Shown piece by piece: positions 24,591-35,322 of a stretch of 64,000 bases of DNA. The number at the start of each line of letters is the position of its first letter. Position 1 is the stretch's first letter. The stretch comes from Hyposmocoma kahamanoa (lineage: Eukaryota > Arthropoda > Insecta > Lepidoptera > Cosmopterigidae). Made by a program: the position numbers and the translations under genes. Under the pieces are notes generated by a model. The model saw only the letters and a program-made list of their open reading frames with translations. It ran no database searches and had not been told where the DNA came from. Location of the stretch: positions 7,219,268-7,283,267 of the forward strand of contig NW_020653200.1 of the NCBI RefSeq assembly GCF_003589595.1. The letters are read 5' to 3'.

Positions 24591-24879
24591 CTAGACGTCT
24601 TTATTGTGTCTTTTTATGCGTAGCGATTTACTACGTGGTTCCGTAGTGAGGCGTAGCAACCCTGGTGTCCTTTCTGCACTGAACGAGTACCCACGCTCTC
24701 GCGCTGGCATTATGGGGTTGCTAAGGAGCATCAATGATGTATCCTGGGTTGAGCTTGCTGGTAAGTCGCCGTATACTGAAATATCGCATCCTCGTACAAC
24801 GTCGCTCCTCAACTCCGATGCTTGTAAAGAAGTGACATCTTCAGAATCGGTGTCGTCTTCGTCCGTTTCATCCAAAACT
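24591..24879 (-). CDS. CNG channel last exon: acidic/Ser-rich C-tail
   Basis: Minus-strand acceptor GATTACAG; the split codon gives Arg, then [17 protein letters not shown], an acidic segment. A Ser-rich and a basic stretch ([14 protein letters not shown]) precede TAG at 24593-24591. The frame joins cleanly with the previous exon (phase 2). An AATAAA string overlaps the last codons but is too early to be the poly(A) signal. Confidence 0.75.
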
Positions 24880-27800
24880 CTGTAATCATTCACAATTTAC
24901 TATGTTTTAAAAGAAAACAGTATTTGTATTCGCTTGGCAAAGTATCAAAACATCGCAATTGGCCACCATATTCGCATAAAGCAATGGAAATGTTATTTTC
25001 TTTTTATATTTTTTTAACGCACACGCTCATAGCCCCGCACTAGGGAAACCCTGTGTCGCGAGTGCCATGGACACACAATTAAAATATTTAGAATTCAAAT
25101 ATTTCACATTTTTTAGTTAGACGGAAGCATGAGTAACATGGTCAAGATTTGACATACTTCTTAGGCATTCTCACCTTGTTTCAATTTTATTCATTCTCTG
25201 CTTTAACTTTTCCTGTTCTTCACCAACACGTGAAATTAAACCTTCCAAGCGATTGTTGAGCATTTCTACAGTTGTTTCCAATTTAACTACGGTTTCTTCC
25301 AATGTCTGTTGGGTACTGTGTGCGTTTTGAAACACCGCCTCGTCTAATAAGCCGTCCTGCAATGAAAATTTAATTGCTTGTATTTTTAGAATATGTATAA
25401 TCAATAGGTTCGTTAACCATTACCTCAATTTAAAAAAGGTTATTTAAATGAAACTAATTTCTCCGGATCTATGTCTATGTATTTATTTTTTTAAACACAC
25501 CAACATTAAGCTGTGATCATGGGACCTGTAAAAAGCACAAAACGTTGGTTTGTTTGAAAAAATCATTGTTTCATATCCAGTGTGCAATCACAAAAATAAG
25601 AACTCGAAAGTTATTTAATTTCAGGTAAAATTAAACGATAAGGATCTTAAACAGTTAACGATTAATGTATAAGTATATTCGTAGTATTTTGTTTAACCAA
25701 CGATCAGTGGATCAATTAATTAAATTATGTAAGTAAATGTAAACAATAATCGTACCTTACGTAGAAGCTGACATCCACGTTCTGTGAGCGTATTCCTTGC
25801 ATCCGGATAGTCAGCGAGAGCTTCCCATAGGTCCCTCTTAGCCAAGCAGAAGAGATCAGAGTATCCTAGAGCACGGACGTTGGCCGTTCGTCGGTTGCCT
25901 GTGCGATTACCAGCGATTTCTAGAACACTTACTTCGCCAAAAACTGATCCTGCGCTGAGAGTAGCTAATACAGTTTTTCCGTCATCCGCAACTACTTGTA
26001 GCCTGCCTCGTTTAACTATGTACATTTCTTTTCCGACGTCTCCTTTTCTACATATGTAATCACCTGGACTGAATACTTGTAGTTTTAATTTCAATACTAA
26101 AGCTTCCAGGAGTCCTGGTTCGCAATCTTGAAATATCCTCACCTTTCTCAATGTATCCAGATGTACTCGAATGGCTATTTCCGCTTTTAATTTATCGGGT
26201 AGCGAAGAGAGAACATTTTCTTCATCGAGAGCTCCGCTCTGAGCCCAAGTGTAAGCAAACCATCTTATAACACGCGCCTCAAGTTCGCCGCTTACTTTTC
26301 TAAATGCCATGTACTGTTTAACTCCGTCCATTTTGTTTTGAAACTCTACTCTAGCCACATTCATGTTCGAAATCATTGATCCGATGTTTCCTACTATTGT
26401 GGCAAAAATTAAGACACCTGCCAGAAAATCTGCCACTACAAATAAATATTCGGCGTCGATTTCCGGTTGCGGTGTTTCACCAATAGTAGTAAGAGTCAAG
26501 GTAGACCAATAAAAGCTATAAATATATTGATGAGCAAGTGATTCATTTCGTGAGCCGGTTAAGTTGTACACCCAATTATCTGTCCCAAATCCTATAGCGT
26601 AACTTATAGCGAAGTACATACACGCATTCCAATGAATCAATACGAGGATCGCCATTACGACCTGAAAAATAATACCTTCTTTTAATGTCATCAGGTATTT
26701 AAATAAATTCGTTTATTATGAGTAACCGGTACATTAATTATAATTAATAATCGTTTGTCTAACCTTGCAAATCCTGAAGGCGTTCGGATAGCTAGTGGCA
26801 GTCTCAGTACGGTCGAACCACTCCCACATTCGAGGTAGGCGAAATAGTCGATTGAGTCGCAAAATAACAGGGCACGGCAAACGTTTCTGGAACACAACCA
26901 GTATTGACGATTCAGTAATCACCAAGATAAAGAATGAGTACGGTTTGAAAGCTTCATTGTAAGTTACTGAGAATAAGAACAGAAATGCTTTGGCACTAAC
27001 GTAATCGCAAGATCCTGGTCTCCACCAGAAGTACGCGAAATCAGTGGGCAGCAGGGACACGAAATCATATTTCCAGGCGTCCGATTTGAGATAATATCGT
27101 CTGAGCATTTTTGGATCTTTAACCATGAGACCTTGTTCAAGGTATCCTGTAACAAAATTAATATTCTTGAAATCGCATTCTACATATTCACGCGAGAAAG
27201 TAAAAACCTTGTAGGCCATATTTCTTGAAATACATGGGCAAATATTTGTTGTTGTAAATTGCACTTTATGACATTCAAGCACCGTTTAAATTTGTGGATT
27301 TAAGGGTCTTGTTTGAATAACTTGTGTTGCTGAGCGTACCTGGTGTGATAAAACTTTCCATTCACTAGCGAATACAGAGGGGTATTCGCATTAGTACCTC
27401 TATTCTGTGTTTCTTTACTCCTACACACATTACAATGTAAGGGTAAAGAAATAATCAATCAATGACAAGTCGGCGACGGTCCTGTACTATGCGAGAGTTC
27501 GCAATGCAATATTTGTTCGGAAAGAGCGACAAGGCAGGGTCGAATGTTTGTACACACGTTAGCTAAATTTGATGACGCAAGGCGCGGTCCGGTGTGTGGG
27601 TGTCAAATTGTTGATTTGCGAACTCACTTCGAAAGCAATGCCCGTAACTTACTTTGTCATGAGTGGTATCGATTCAGGAGGCTGTTATGGAATAGCGCAT
27701 AAAATGTCTTGCTAGCGCTAGTGAATAGTGGAGGACAAGGCCGAGCCGTCTGACATAAGTCAATAAAGGACGCTGTGTCTGTTTGACCTAACCGAAACAG

Positions 27801-30268
27801 GTGACTTGAACTCGGTCGAACTATAAAAAGTAGATCCAAGGGTCCTGGTCATAGAGGTGATTCACCTATTGGAACTGCTTGATGAATAGAATAAATACCC
27901 ATGTAGCGTCAATAGGTATAGCTTAATAACTGTAACGGAAAATATGTAAACACTGAAAGGAAAATATTCTTTTGACACATGATACACCTAAGTAAGTGTC
28001 TGTCATCGTTCAGATTTGATCGAGCGTTCGCCCATTGTGTCGCGGTAACCTACCCGCGGACTTTAATATCCTACTTATTAGGAAGAATACATTCATGCTA
28101 CCTATTCGTCTTAGGTAGCGATCAAGTCTTAGGTAACGATCAATGATAGATATAGGTTTGTACTGATCTGCGTTTTCGTGACTAAAAGATGGCCATTTTC
28201 TTTTAATTTTAAGTTTTATTTTTAAGGCGAGTCACTGAAAAAGAACCGGGAAAGTATTTTACTAGATCAAATGTTTTAGGCGTTTGCTACAACACAACAG
28301 TCATGTAAAAAATATACGATTAACCTAATGGTATTGTCTAAAGAATGTGCTAATTCGTTATACGATAGGATGTACTTTACCCGATCATATAAAATCTCAA
28401 AAACAGGCAGTCTAAAATTCATTATTTAAGAATAATATATCTAATTTTGCACATAATATTGTATATTTTATGGAGATAAAATTGTATTGAAAAGATGAAG
28501 ATGAAGATGTATTTAAAAAAAAAATCTCTTTAAGTTCTACAGAGAACCGGCAAAATTTTGGTTTTCAACTGAAGCCTTATACCTATAAATTCACATTTAT
28601 CACAAAATTTGAAAATTGCGCAGCAGTTTAGCGTCACGCCCCGCTACACAGTCAGTCACCATCGGGTGCTTGTCAACGTCGGATCTGTGTCAAATTTTCT
28701 CCACTTTTATATTGATTACCTCACAATCAGATACAAATGAAAATGCGAACTTCCTGCATAGTCAAGGATTCTCTGAAAGCAGGTGCTTTGATTTGCGATA
28801 GATAGTCACATTTGCATTAAAGGAAATCATTCGCTTGATATGCGGGTGAACGCAGTGAAAAGTAGTAGGTGTAATAGGTTACAATCGCAAAGCAAATACC
28901 TATCGCTTATCGCTTAATTTTTTAACTCATTTTATACATGAATAATTAATCATACAGCAAAAACATGAAATGAGTTCGTCCGGTCAGAATACTGAGCTAC
29001 GTGGAGAATTGCATGCGTTTTAAAAGCTTATAAATTAGTGACCATTATTATATATTATCTATTCAGAATTTTCCATTATATTGTAATCACTCCTTTATGT
29101 AGGTAACTTACCTTCATGCATATGAATTATGGTATCAAAAACGTAGATTGCGTCGCACAGGTAGTCGAGTATAAACCAGACGAATGTCAGATTATCCAAT
29201 TCCCAAAACACGGCTCTACCAATGACGAATACCACATTGTAGAGAATTGCCAACGAGACCATAGCCAGCCACTGCAACACGTGTAACACTTTACAATGTG
29301 AATTCTTCTTTTATGTGACACTCTTAACGGAGCGGTAGTGGTCATCATGAAGTATGTTTGTCTTATGTCTGATGTGGCTCGCTTGATGATATGTGATTTA
29401 CGTATAATATCTTACAGCGTTACTGAGTTCAAAGCTACCATTAAATCATAAACACCGAATTAATTTCATTACATTCAACTAACTTCGATTTTTAGTGCCT
29501 CAGGCAAGGTCCTTATTATATAAGTTCAGTATAAAGTCTGCGAGATATGAAAACTTTGTTTAAAAGGGTCCTCTACAGGTTAAGATGCATAGTTCTACCA
29601 GGTCACGTGGCCGTGACATTCAAATAATACGTTTGATGTGCATACATAATTTATGATTTAAGGGCTTCTTCATATTTACTTGGGACATGGTTTTTTAATT
29701 TTGTAGAATATGTATCATTGTCTTAAACATTTCTTACTTCTCTTACTATTTTTATTTTTTATGATACATTTTTATGATGTAAGTAACAGGACGAACAAGT
29801 CATTATTTTTTATGATATGATGAAGGGAAGGGTGCCGATTAATTTATAGGCACATGGGACTCGACAACTATGTGTCATTCCCTCAGATCTTTACGATTTA
29901 AAGTTATGAGTGGCACTGCAAGTGCTATGGACAGGCGTGTCGCTTAACACCAGGCGCACAACTTGTTCGTCCTGTCAATTGCTGTCATAAAGAAAAAGAT
30001 ATAGAGAAATGAAGTTGATACGTACGTGATAATGGTAAGATTGAGTTGGATCAAAGGCTAATTTTAAACCACAAAATAATTTGGAACTTTGAGCTTGGTA
30101 TAATGGCTCCTCGGGATCTGTGAAGGTCTGCGCTGAGAATTTGTTGAGGAATAAATCGGGTTGCTTGATAGCGTTGGGTTCCCCACTGATACGGCATCGT
30201 ATATTTCGTGTCAAACGGTTGAATTGCCGCCTCACCCAATTGCTCCCTGGATCTGTTTCGCTGACACC
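24591..30268 (-). CDS. cyclic-nucleotide-gated cation channel, alpha-type subunit (spliced, N-terminus incomplete)
   Basis: Plasma-membrane channel opened by cAMP or cGMP. Seven exons (30268-30026, 29271-29112, 27146-27001, 26886-26764, 26661-25756, 25356-25175, 24879-24591) have consensus borders and join to 682 residues plus TAG. In order: cytoplasmic N-region with [13 protein letters not shown]1 ([13 protein letters not shown]); S2 and S3; S4 ([20 protein letters not shown]); S5; pore filter [10 protein letters not shown], whose Glu is the CNG filter acid; S6; C-linker; cyclic-nucleotide-binding domain with [11 protein letters not shown] and [19 protein letters not shown], keeping the Arg-Thr pair that binds phosphate and cGMP; then a Leu-rich coiled coil like the CLZ of CNGA subunits. 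Invertebrate CNG channels serve sensory and neuronal signalling. Upstream exons are probably missing or distant. The family call is very secure. Confidence 0.95.
25010..25075 (-). repeat. truncated tail of the tRNA-Gly-like SINE
   Basis: CCCCGCACTAGGGAAACCCT with GTGCCATGGACACACA matches the 3' end of the SINEs at 33975 and 50945; the tRNA head is missing. It lies in the last intron of the CNG gene. Confidence 0.65.
25175..25356 (-). CDS. CNG channel exon: C-terminal coiled coil (CLZ-like)
   Basis: Minus-strand acceptor CATTGCAG, donor ACAAG|GTGAGA. It encodes LDEAVFQ and then a long amphipathic stretch ([18 protein letters not shown] and onward) with Leu/Val at heptad spacing. In CNGA subunits this region trimerises alpha subunits and sets channel stoichiometry, which supports alpha rather than beta type. 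Confidence 0.9.
25756..26661 (-). CDS. CNG channel exon: S5, pore, S6, C-linker, cyclic-nucleotide-binding domain
   Basis: A 906-nt exon. Minus-strand acceptor ATTTTTCAG, donor CGTAAG|GTACGA. It encodes S5 ([18 protein letters not shown]), the pore helix and filter ([13 protein letters not shown]), S6 ([16 protein letters not shown]), C-linker ([20 protein letters not shown]) and the binding domain from [14 protein letters not shown] to [16 protein letters not shown]. No disruption is visible, so the gene looks functional. Confidence 0.96.
26764..26886 (-). CDS. CNG channel exon: S4 voltage-sensor-like segment
   Basis: Minus-strand acceptor GTGTTCCAG, donor TGCAAG|GTTAGA, phase 0 at both ends. 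It encodes [18 protein letters not shown], with spaced Arg residues of S4, then [20 protein letters not shown], a highly conserved S4-S5 linker of CNG channels. Confidence 0.92.
27001..27146 (-). CDS. CNG channel exon: S2-S3 region
   Basis: Minus-strand acceptor TTTTGTTACAG, donor GATTAC|GTTAGT. It encodes [20 protein letters not shown] and [18 protein letters not shown], the S2-S3 loop and S3. The short intron after it (27000-26887, 114 nt) contains no stop in the reading frame. Confidence 0.9.
27147..29111 (-). other. CNG intron of 2 kb, no gene seen
   Basis: Contains a GC-richer piece at 27450-27800 that I cannot explain and a short direct repeat (GTCTTAGGTAGCGATCAA / GTCTTAGGTAACGATCAA) near 28110. 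Confidence 0.6.
29112..29271 (-). CDS. CNG channel exon: S1-S2
   Basis: Minus-strand acceptor CGTGTTGCAG, donor GAAG|GTAAGT. It encodes [18 protein letters not shown] (S1) and [16 protein letters not shown] (S2), ending in IHMHEG, with the Gly codon split into the next exon. The 1.96-kb intron after it holds no gene that I could see. Confidence 0.92.
29815..29985 (-). repeat. dispersed repeat family A, reverse copy
   Basis: GGCACATGGGACTCGACAAC, CCCTCAGATCTTTACGATTT, GGACAGGCGTGTCGCTTAAC, ACCAGGCGCACAACTTGTTC: family A read in reverse, inside a CNG intron next to the 30026 exon. Confidence 0.65.
30026..30268 (-). CDS. CNG channel exon: N-terminal cytoplasmic region to start of S1
   Basis: On the minus strand, acceptor TTTTTGTAG before 30268 and donor CAC|GTACGT at 30026. 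It encodes [17 protein letters not shown], a basic stretch, and ends with [11 protein letters not shown], which leads into S1 in this family. It is phase 0 at both ends. No initiator Met is present, so at least one upstream exon exists. Confidence 0.85.
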
Positions 30269-31390
30269 CTACAAAAATATACATAAACGTTATTATTGAT
30301 TATTTTAAATTGGTCAGTATAGTATATTACTTTCAACTATAAAACAACTGTAACTAACTGTATTCAAATTGACTTTGCGCTTTTGTAGACTTAATATGCT
30401 TTCTACAAATAACCATTTAATATTTTCCACTATCTGTCAAGCGTGGTTCTTACCCTTGAACAAACAAACATCAACTTAATATATTGCGTAACAAGCAAAA
30501 TACCGCTTCATGGTCACGTAATTTATCCCATGATTATTTAAGGTTACAATAATGTGAAGTTCTTGGTAATTTTATATTAATTAAAGAAGGATAATGCCAA
30601 GTGAAGGACATTCCTGTATATAAGGTATCATAGGTTGCGATATTTAATTAGTAGGGCGCCTTCACATTAGATGATCATAGAAGCGCTACAGTGGCGCCAC
30701 TGTGGCGCTGCAGCTGCGCCATTACTAATTTTCATACAATATTTAGAAGCACAGCTCCAGCGTCACATTCATGTCACGCGCGCGCCACTTTTGGAGACTA
30801 GATTGATATCCGTGAACTCTACGCCAACTTAGTTTTTTGGTCATTTTCTGTTTTTAATGTAAACAGTCTTATTATATTTACTAATATGGTGCTCCCCTAA
30901 ATTTGTAAAAAAAAGAAACTTAAAAACAAAATTAGAAAAAAAAACAAAAAAGAAACAATTTTGTTAAAAAAAGAAACAAAATAAAAAGAGAGTATACATG
31001 CTCTGTATCATAAGTAACAAAGTAGAAAAATTCGTTTGATTCTACCAGAAATTTTTCCATGGGAGCTCCCCGTATAGCGCCTACAGCGCTAACAATTGGA
31101 TCATCGAGCTCGTAATATTGGTAGTTAAACTATGTCATTAAAATTAAGGCCTAAATAACATGTTTGGGTGTATTGTATGCTGAAAAACAAAAATAATCAT
31201 GACACATAAGCATGTGGTTTCATGCCGTTTCCATTATTAGTATTAATGTAAATGTTCTTTTACGATTCTTGAATATTTAATTTAAAGTATTTAAAGATAC
31301 ATTCATTAAAAAAACTATAATTATACATATATTATACGAATTATTGTATTGTGCCTAATGGCACAGACAATTTTAGAGCCAATTACTTAC

Positions 31391-31435
31391 CTCGTTGTAA
31401 TCAATTTGAAGGTCGATAATTGCAATGAATCTGTG
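31391..31435 (-). CDS. possible CNG channel N-terminal microexon
   Basis: On the minus strand a 45-nt open stretch runs from AACTAG|CACAG to AACGAG|GTAAGT, phase 0 at both ends. It would encode HRFIAIIDLQIDYNE directly before the GVSETDPG of the 30268 exon. The donor is a perfect consensus; the acceptor tract is weak. Phase fits, but no homology supports it. Confidence 0.35.
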
Positions 31436-31682
31436 CTAGTTTTTCGAGAAATTTAAGAAAACATTTTAATTGTTAAACACACCAGCTATTAACAATTCTA
31501 ATATTGGTAATTAAAACATCTTCAATGTTATGTTTTTAAACCTTCTATCTAACTATCACTGGCCACTTCAATATTAAAATGAAAAATGTTGACAGTTGAC
31601 GATACCGGTAAAATACATAAGGTTATTTTAATTTTTTATTGAATTGATATTCAATTATTTTTTGTGAAATTACTCCACTAGT

Positions 31683-31795
31683 TTGTTATAATTATTAATA
31701 CAAAAATCGAACACTCAGAAAAAAATTCCTTCGATCCGGCCGGATTCGTACCGAAGTCTCTAGCTTACCGTGGCAGACGCTATATCAACTAAGCA
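31683..31795 (-). mobile_element. tRNA-derived SINE, third family, reverse copy
   Basis: On the minus strand: GCTTAGTTGATATAGCGTCT, TACGAATCCGGCCGGATCGA, then AGTGTTCGATTTTTGTATTA. Same order as at 13360-13465. Confidence 0.55.
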
Positions 31796-32009
31796 TACAT
31801 AAGGTTAAGCATACTTAATACATAAGGTTATGTTTGGACAAAAATAGAATTCTTTTTTCAAGACTTTTCGATTTGTATTTTATATTGATCTTTCTCTATA
31901 TTGATCAGAAGTGAGGTTTCTAAAATTATGCGTACTCAATTTGTTGACAACTTATGTGTAGAGTCTCCTACAACGCGGTTTTCATATAAGGCAGAGCGAA
32001 AATTGCGTA

Positions 32010-32177
32010 CAGCCCTCCTACAGCGCGGCATCCATATAACGCGGTTTCTATTATAACGCAGTAAGAATAATCTGATTTCTATTAATTCCGAGTCTCATAA
32101 AGGGCGGTTTCCATAAAGCGCAGCAACGGTTTCCTATAACGCGACACGAATTAATCACGTTCTAGGAGGGTTGACTG
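32010..32177. mobile_element. pogo/Tc1-like MITE with TA target duplication
   Basis: A 168-bp element starting CAGCCCTCCTAC and ending TAGGAGGGTTGACTG, flanked by TA on both sides. The interior repeats phrases such as ATAACGCGGTTTC. A partial extra copy (TCTCCTACAACGCGGTTTTC) precedes it at 31965. Confidence 0.65.
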
Positions 32178-32954
32178 TACTCGTCTATCGAAAGACTGAA
32201 CTGCTGGCAAAATAATATATTTCTAGGCTCATACACAACCAGTTACGGCAGTTTTTTTATTATTATGTCTTAACTGCTTGGTTGGTTAGTTCATTGACGT
32301 ATATTGGCAAATAATTAACGAAAAACAGCGCCCAATTGCTTAGTTTTCAGCAATTAGTTCAATCGTGATATTGAAATGATTGTAGATTGTTATGGCGATT
32401 GTACGCGTGTCTGCCCTTAAAGCTATTTTGTGTTGCCGTGACACGATTTGAATCTTCAGTTATAAAAATTGAAATTTGGAAAATACAATCCAATTTGATC
32501 CAAAATCTTAATTGTCATATGACAGATTTTCTTAAGCGACGGATATTAAAGGTAAGTGCGTGGTCGAAGAATAGGTACGTAAGTAATTAATGGGACATTA
32601 TGATGCCCATTTGTCATAGAACGTGGGCTTTATGACTCACGGCGTATCGACTCGCCTCGAGAGGTATAATATAGATACATAGAGCTACATACTATAGGTA
32701 TTGTTATGTACATTGCTGAAGATGGTATGATTTAAGGGGTTGGTTTTGGTAGATGCATATTAAAGTTGCACGGACATCCACTAATATACACAAATTACTT
32801 CGAAAATGCTAACATTTTTAAACAAATTACTCGCAGGGCTATGTTACTAACATCATAAACAACCACTTTTGTTTTTTGCTTTTACTAATTCATTGGATTT
32901 TACTTTCATACTAAAATGAATTAATTACATTTAGATAGATCTTTTTTTTTATAA

Positions 32955-33257
32955 TATCTAGTGACGAGACAAATATGTCGTGCGCCTGATGGTAAGCTTC
33001 ACGCCTGTCCAAAACAGTTGCAGTGCCACTCAGAGCTTTAAATTGCAAACATCTGAGGGGCACTGCCAGTGCGCCCGTCACTCGGAAACATAAGTTGACA
33101 AGTCCTATGTGCCTGTAATTTCACCAGCACCCTTACCCTTCAAAACCGGAACACAGTAATGCTGACATTACTGCTTGATGGCAGAAATAGGTAAGATTAC
33201 TGGAGGCAGTACTTCTCTGGACGAACTCTTTCACAAGGAGCTCTACTGCTACTAAAT
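32955..33257 (+). repeat. dispersed repeat family A, best preserved copy
   Basis: Runs from AGTGACGAGACAAATATGTC through CAGTGCCACTCAGAGC, GCACTGCCAGTGCGCCCG, TTCAAAACCGGAACACAG to GGACGAACTCTTTCACAAGG. At about 300 bp it gives the likely full length of the family. Confidence 0.75.
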
Positions 33258-33739
33258 CAGTTTTTTCGCTTTTGATCGCTAAACTGTTATAAGTCTGTGC
33301 AGCACGGGGGTGGGAGACTTTCCTGAGGATGCTTGCATGTTTGAAATTATTCCACCAAATTCAGATGTAAAAGGTGTCAGACAGTACAACAAAAACTTAA
33401 CAAGTTTATTTATGATAAATTTATTAAATATTGTAAAAAGTCATGGTTTTTGATGTTAGTAATATAGGCCTGTGAGGTTGTTAGTATTTTAAAAGTAACC
33501 CTGTATACAATGCCATAGCTACAGCGCATTGTTAACATGTAAAATTGTTAATCATACATCAAAAGTATTTTTAGCATTTGAAAATTACAAAAATAATACG
33601 AAATACATGAGTCAAAATTGTTAACTCTCCTATTTAAACATAAAAAAGTATCGACTAATTTCATTCGTAGAATCTTTAAATCTCTCTACTGAAAAATAAT
33701 CATTTTTAAGATGTGTCCTTCTTACATCAAGGGTATAAA

Positions 33740-34740
33740 TGATAATAGCGCACACCTTCTTAGCACCACACGCCATCCGCGGATGCCATGGATACACCTA
33801 TACAACCATAAATTAGTAACAATAACGCATGCACTCATCCAACCACAAATTTGTGATAATAACGCACACACTCATAGCCCCACACGCCATCCGCGGATGC
33901 CATTGACACACACCTATACAAACACAAATTAGTGATAATAATAATAATAATAACGCTCACAATAATAATAACGCTCACAATCAACATAGCCCCGCACTAG
34001 GGAAACCCTGTGTCGCGGGTGCCATGGACACACACATAGACAACCACAAATTACACCCAAACTCACGAGAGAAATAAATGTAGGCCATACAAGTATTTCT
34101 CCCAGCCCGGGAATCGAACCTGGGACCTCTGCGTGGCAGTCCTGCATGGTAACCGTTCGGCCACGGAGGCAGTTCATAAAAATAATAACGCATGCACTCA
34201 TACAATCACAAATTATTGATAATAATGCACACGCTCATAGCCCCACACGCAATCCGCGGATGTCATGGATACCCTCCTATACGACCACAAATTAGTGATA
34301 ATAACGCATGCACTCATCCAACTACAAATTAGTGATAATAACGCATACACTCACAGCCCCACACGCCATCTGCGGATGCCATGGACACACACTATATAAC
34401 CACAAATTAGTGATAATAACGCATGCGCTTATCCAACCACGAATTAGTGAAAATAACGCATATATTCATAGCCCCACACGCCATCCGCGGATGCCATGGA
34501 CACACACGTATACAACCACAAATTAGTGATAATAACGCATGCACTCATCCAACCACAAATTAGTGATAATAACGTACACATTCATGGCCCCGCACTAGGG
34601 AAACCCTGTATAGCGGATGCCATGGACACACACATGGACAATCAAAAATTAGTGATAAAAACGCACACACTCGTAGCCCCTCACTAGGGAAACTCTGTAC
34701 CGCGGATGCCATGGATACACACACAGACAATCACAAATTA
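33740..34740. repeat. tandem array built from the SINE tail
   Basis: The unit (GATAATAACGCATGCACTCA, CCACACGCCATCCGCGGATG, CCATGGACACACAC, AACCACAAATTAGTGATAA) recurs about eight times in direct orientation with two spacings. It interleaves with, and is plainly derived from, the 3' part of the neighbouring SINEs. The repeats create long spurious open frames. Confidence 0.85.
33975..34175 (-). mobile_element. tRNA-derived SINE (tRNA-Gly-like head)
   Basis: Read on the minus strand, the head is CCTCCGTGGCCGAACGG (box A), then GACTGCCACGCAGAGG, resembling a Gly-GCC anticodon arm, then GGTTCGATTCC (box B). The body holds ATAAATGTAGGCC... and ends in CTAGTGCGGGGCT. The acceptor stem does not pair, so this is a SINE and not a tRNA gene. 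Confidence 0.8.
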
Positions 34741-34895
34741 TTATATTATAATAATTATTAATTATATTATTACGCCCAAACTTACAAGAGAAATAAATAT
34801 AGACCACACTAAAATTTCTCCTGCCTCGGGAATCGAATTCGGGATCTCTGCGTAACAGTCCTGCATGGTGACTATTAGGCCATGGAGGCAGTTAA
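34590..34895 (-). mobile_element. tRNA-derived SINE, older copy with AT insertion
   Basis: Same family as 33975-34175 but with more substitutions (box B GAATTCGATTCC on the minus strand) and an AT-rich insertion around 34740-34770. Confidence 0.7.
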
Positions 34896-35322
34896 ATTTA
34901 TATTGCATTTCTTATAATATAGTGATAATTTATGAATGAATCGTTTTAAATTAGTAAAGTAATTAATGACTACTTTAAATATCAATTTAAGGTTATTAAT
35001 ATGTCGCAGTTTTTAAAACCCGACGCAAAAAAGGCGAGATATAAGTTTAAAGCTTTTGTCTGTGCATTTCGATTTTTTAAATTTATTTTTTATTTATTCG
35101 CACGTCTATCTGTGCTATCGTAGCTCCCAAACGGAAGTACTGATCTCTAAGTATTTTTATTCGAAGGCTGGTTTAATCGAGATAGTTCTTAGCTATGCTT
35201 TTTACATCTGCTCAGTTGCTTAAAGATCATTAGCTCTATTAGTGTATGGATCTCAGCCATAATATTGATAATTCTTTTACTTCCCCTCGTAAATTCGTAT
35301 GTAAATCCGATGGCATTACGTA

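Noticed and set aside
24604..24885. 93-codon plus-strand frame
   Set aside because: Antisense shadow of the last CNG exon.
26691..26897. minus-strand frame of 68 codons
   Set aside because: Alternate-frame shadow of the S4 exon of the CNG gene.
30890..31000. A-rich tract that might be a processed poly(A) tail
   Set aside because: The A-runs are interrupted by G and C at many points, and no retrocopied gene lies next to it.
34090..34172. tRNA-Gly gene candidate on the minus strand
   Set aside because: Box A, box B and the anticodon loop are recognisable, but the acceptor stem does not pair and the same unit occurs at 50945-51170 with a shared non-tRNA body; it is a SINE head.
33711..34687. 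chain of plus-strand frames with ITHALIQPQI-like repeats
   Set aside because: They arise from translation of the non-coding SINE-tail tandem array.
33740..34740. CRISPR-like repeat array
   Set aside because: Repeats are long, imperfect and without unique spacers of constant size; the genome is eukaryotic and the units derive from a SINE.
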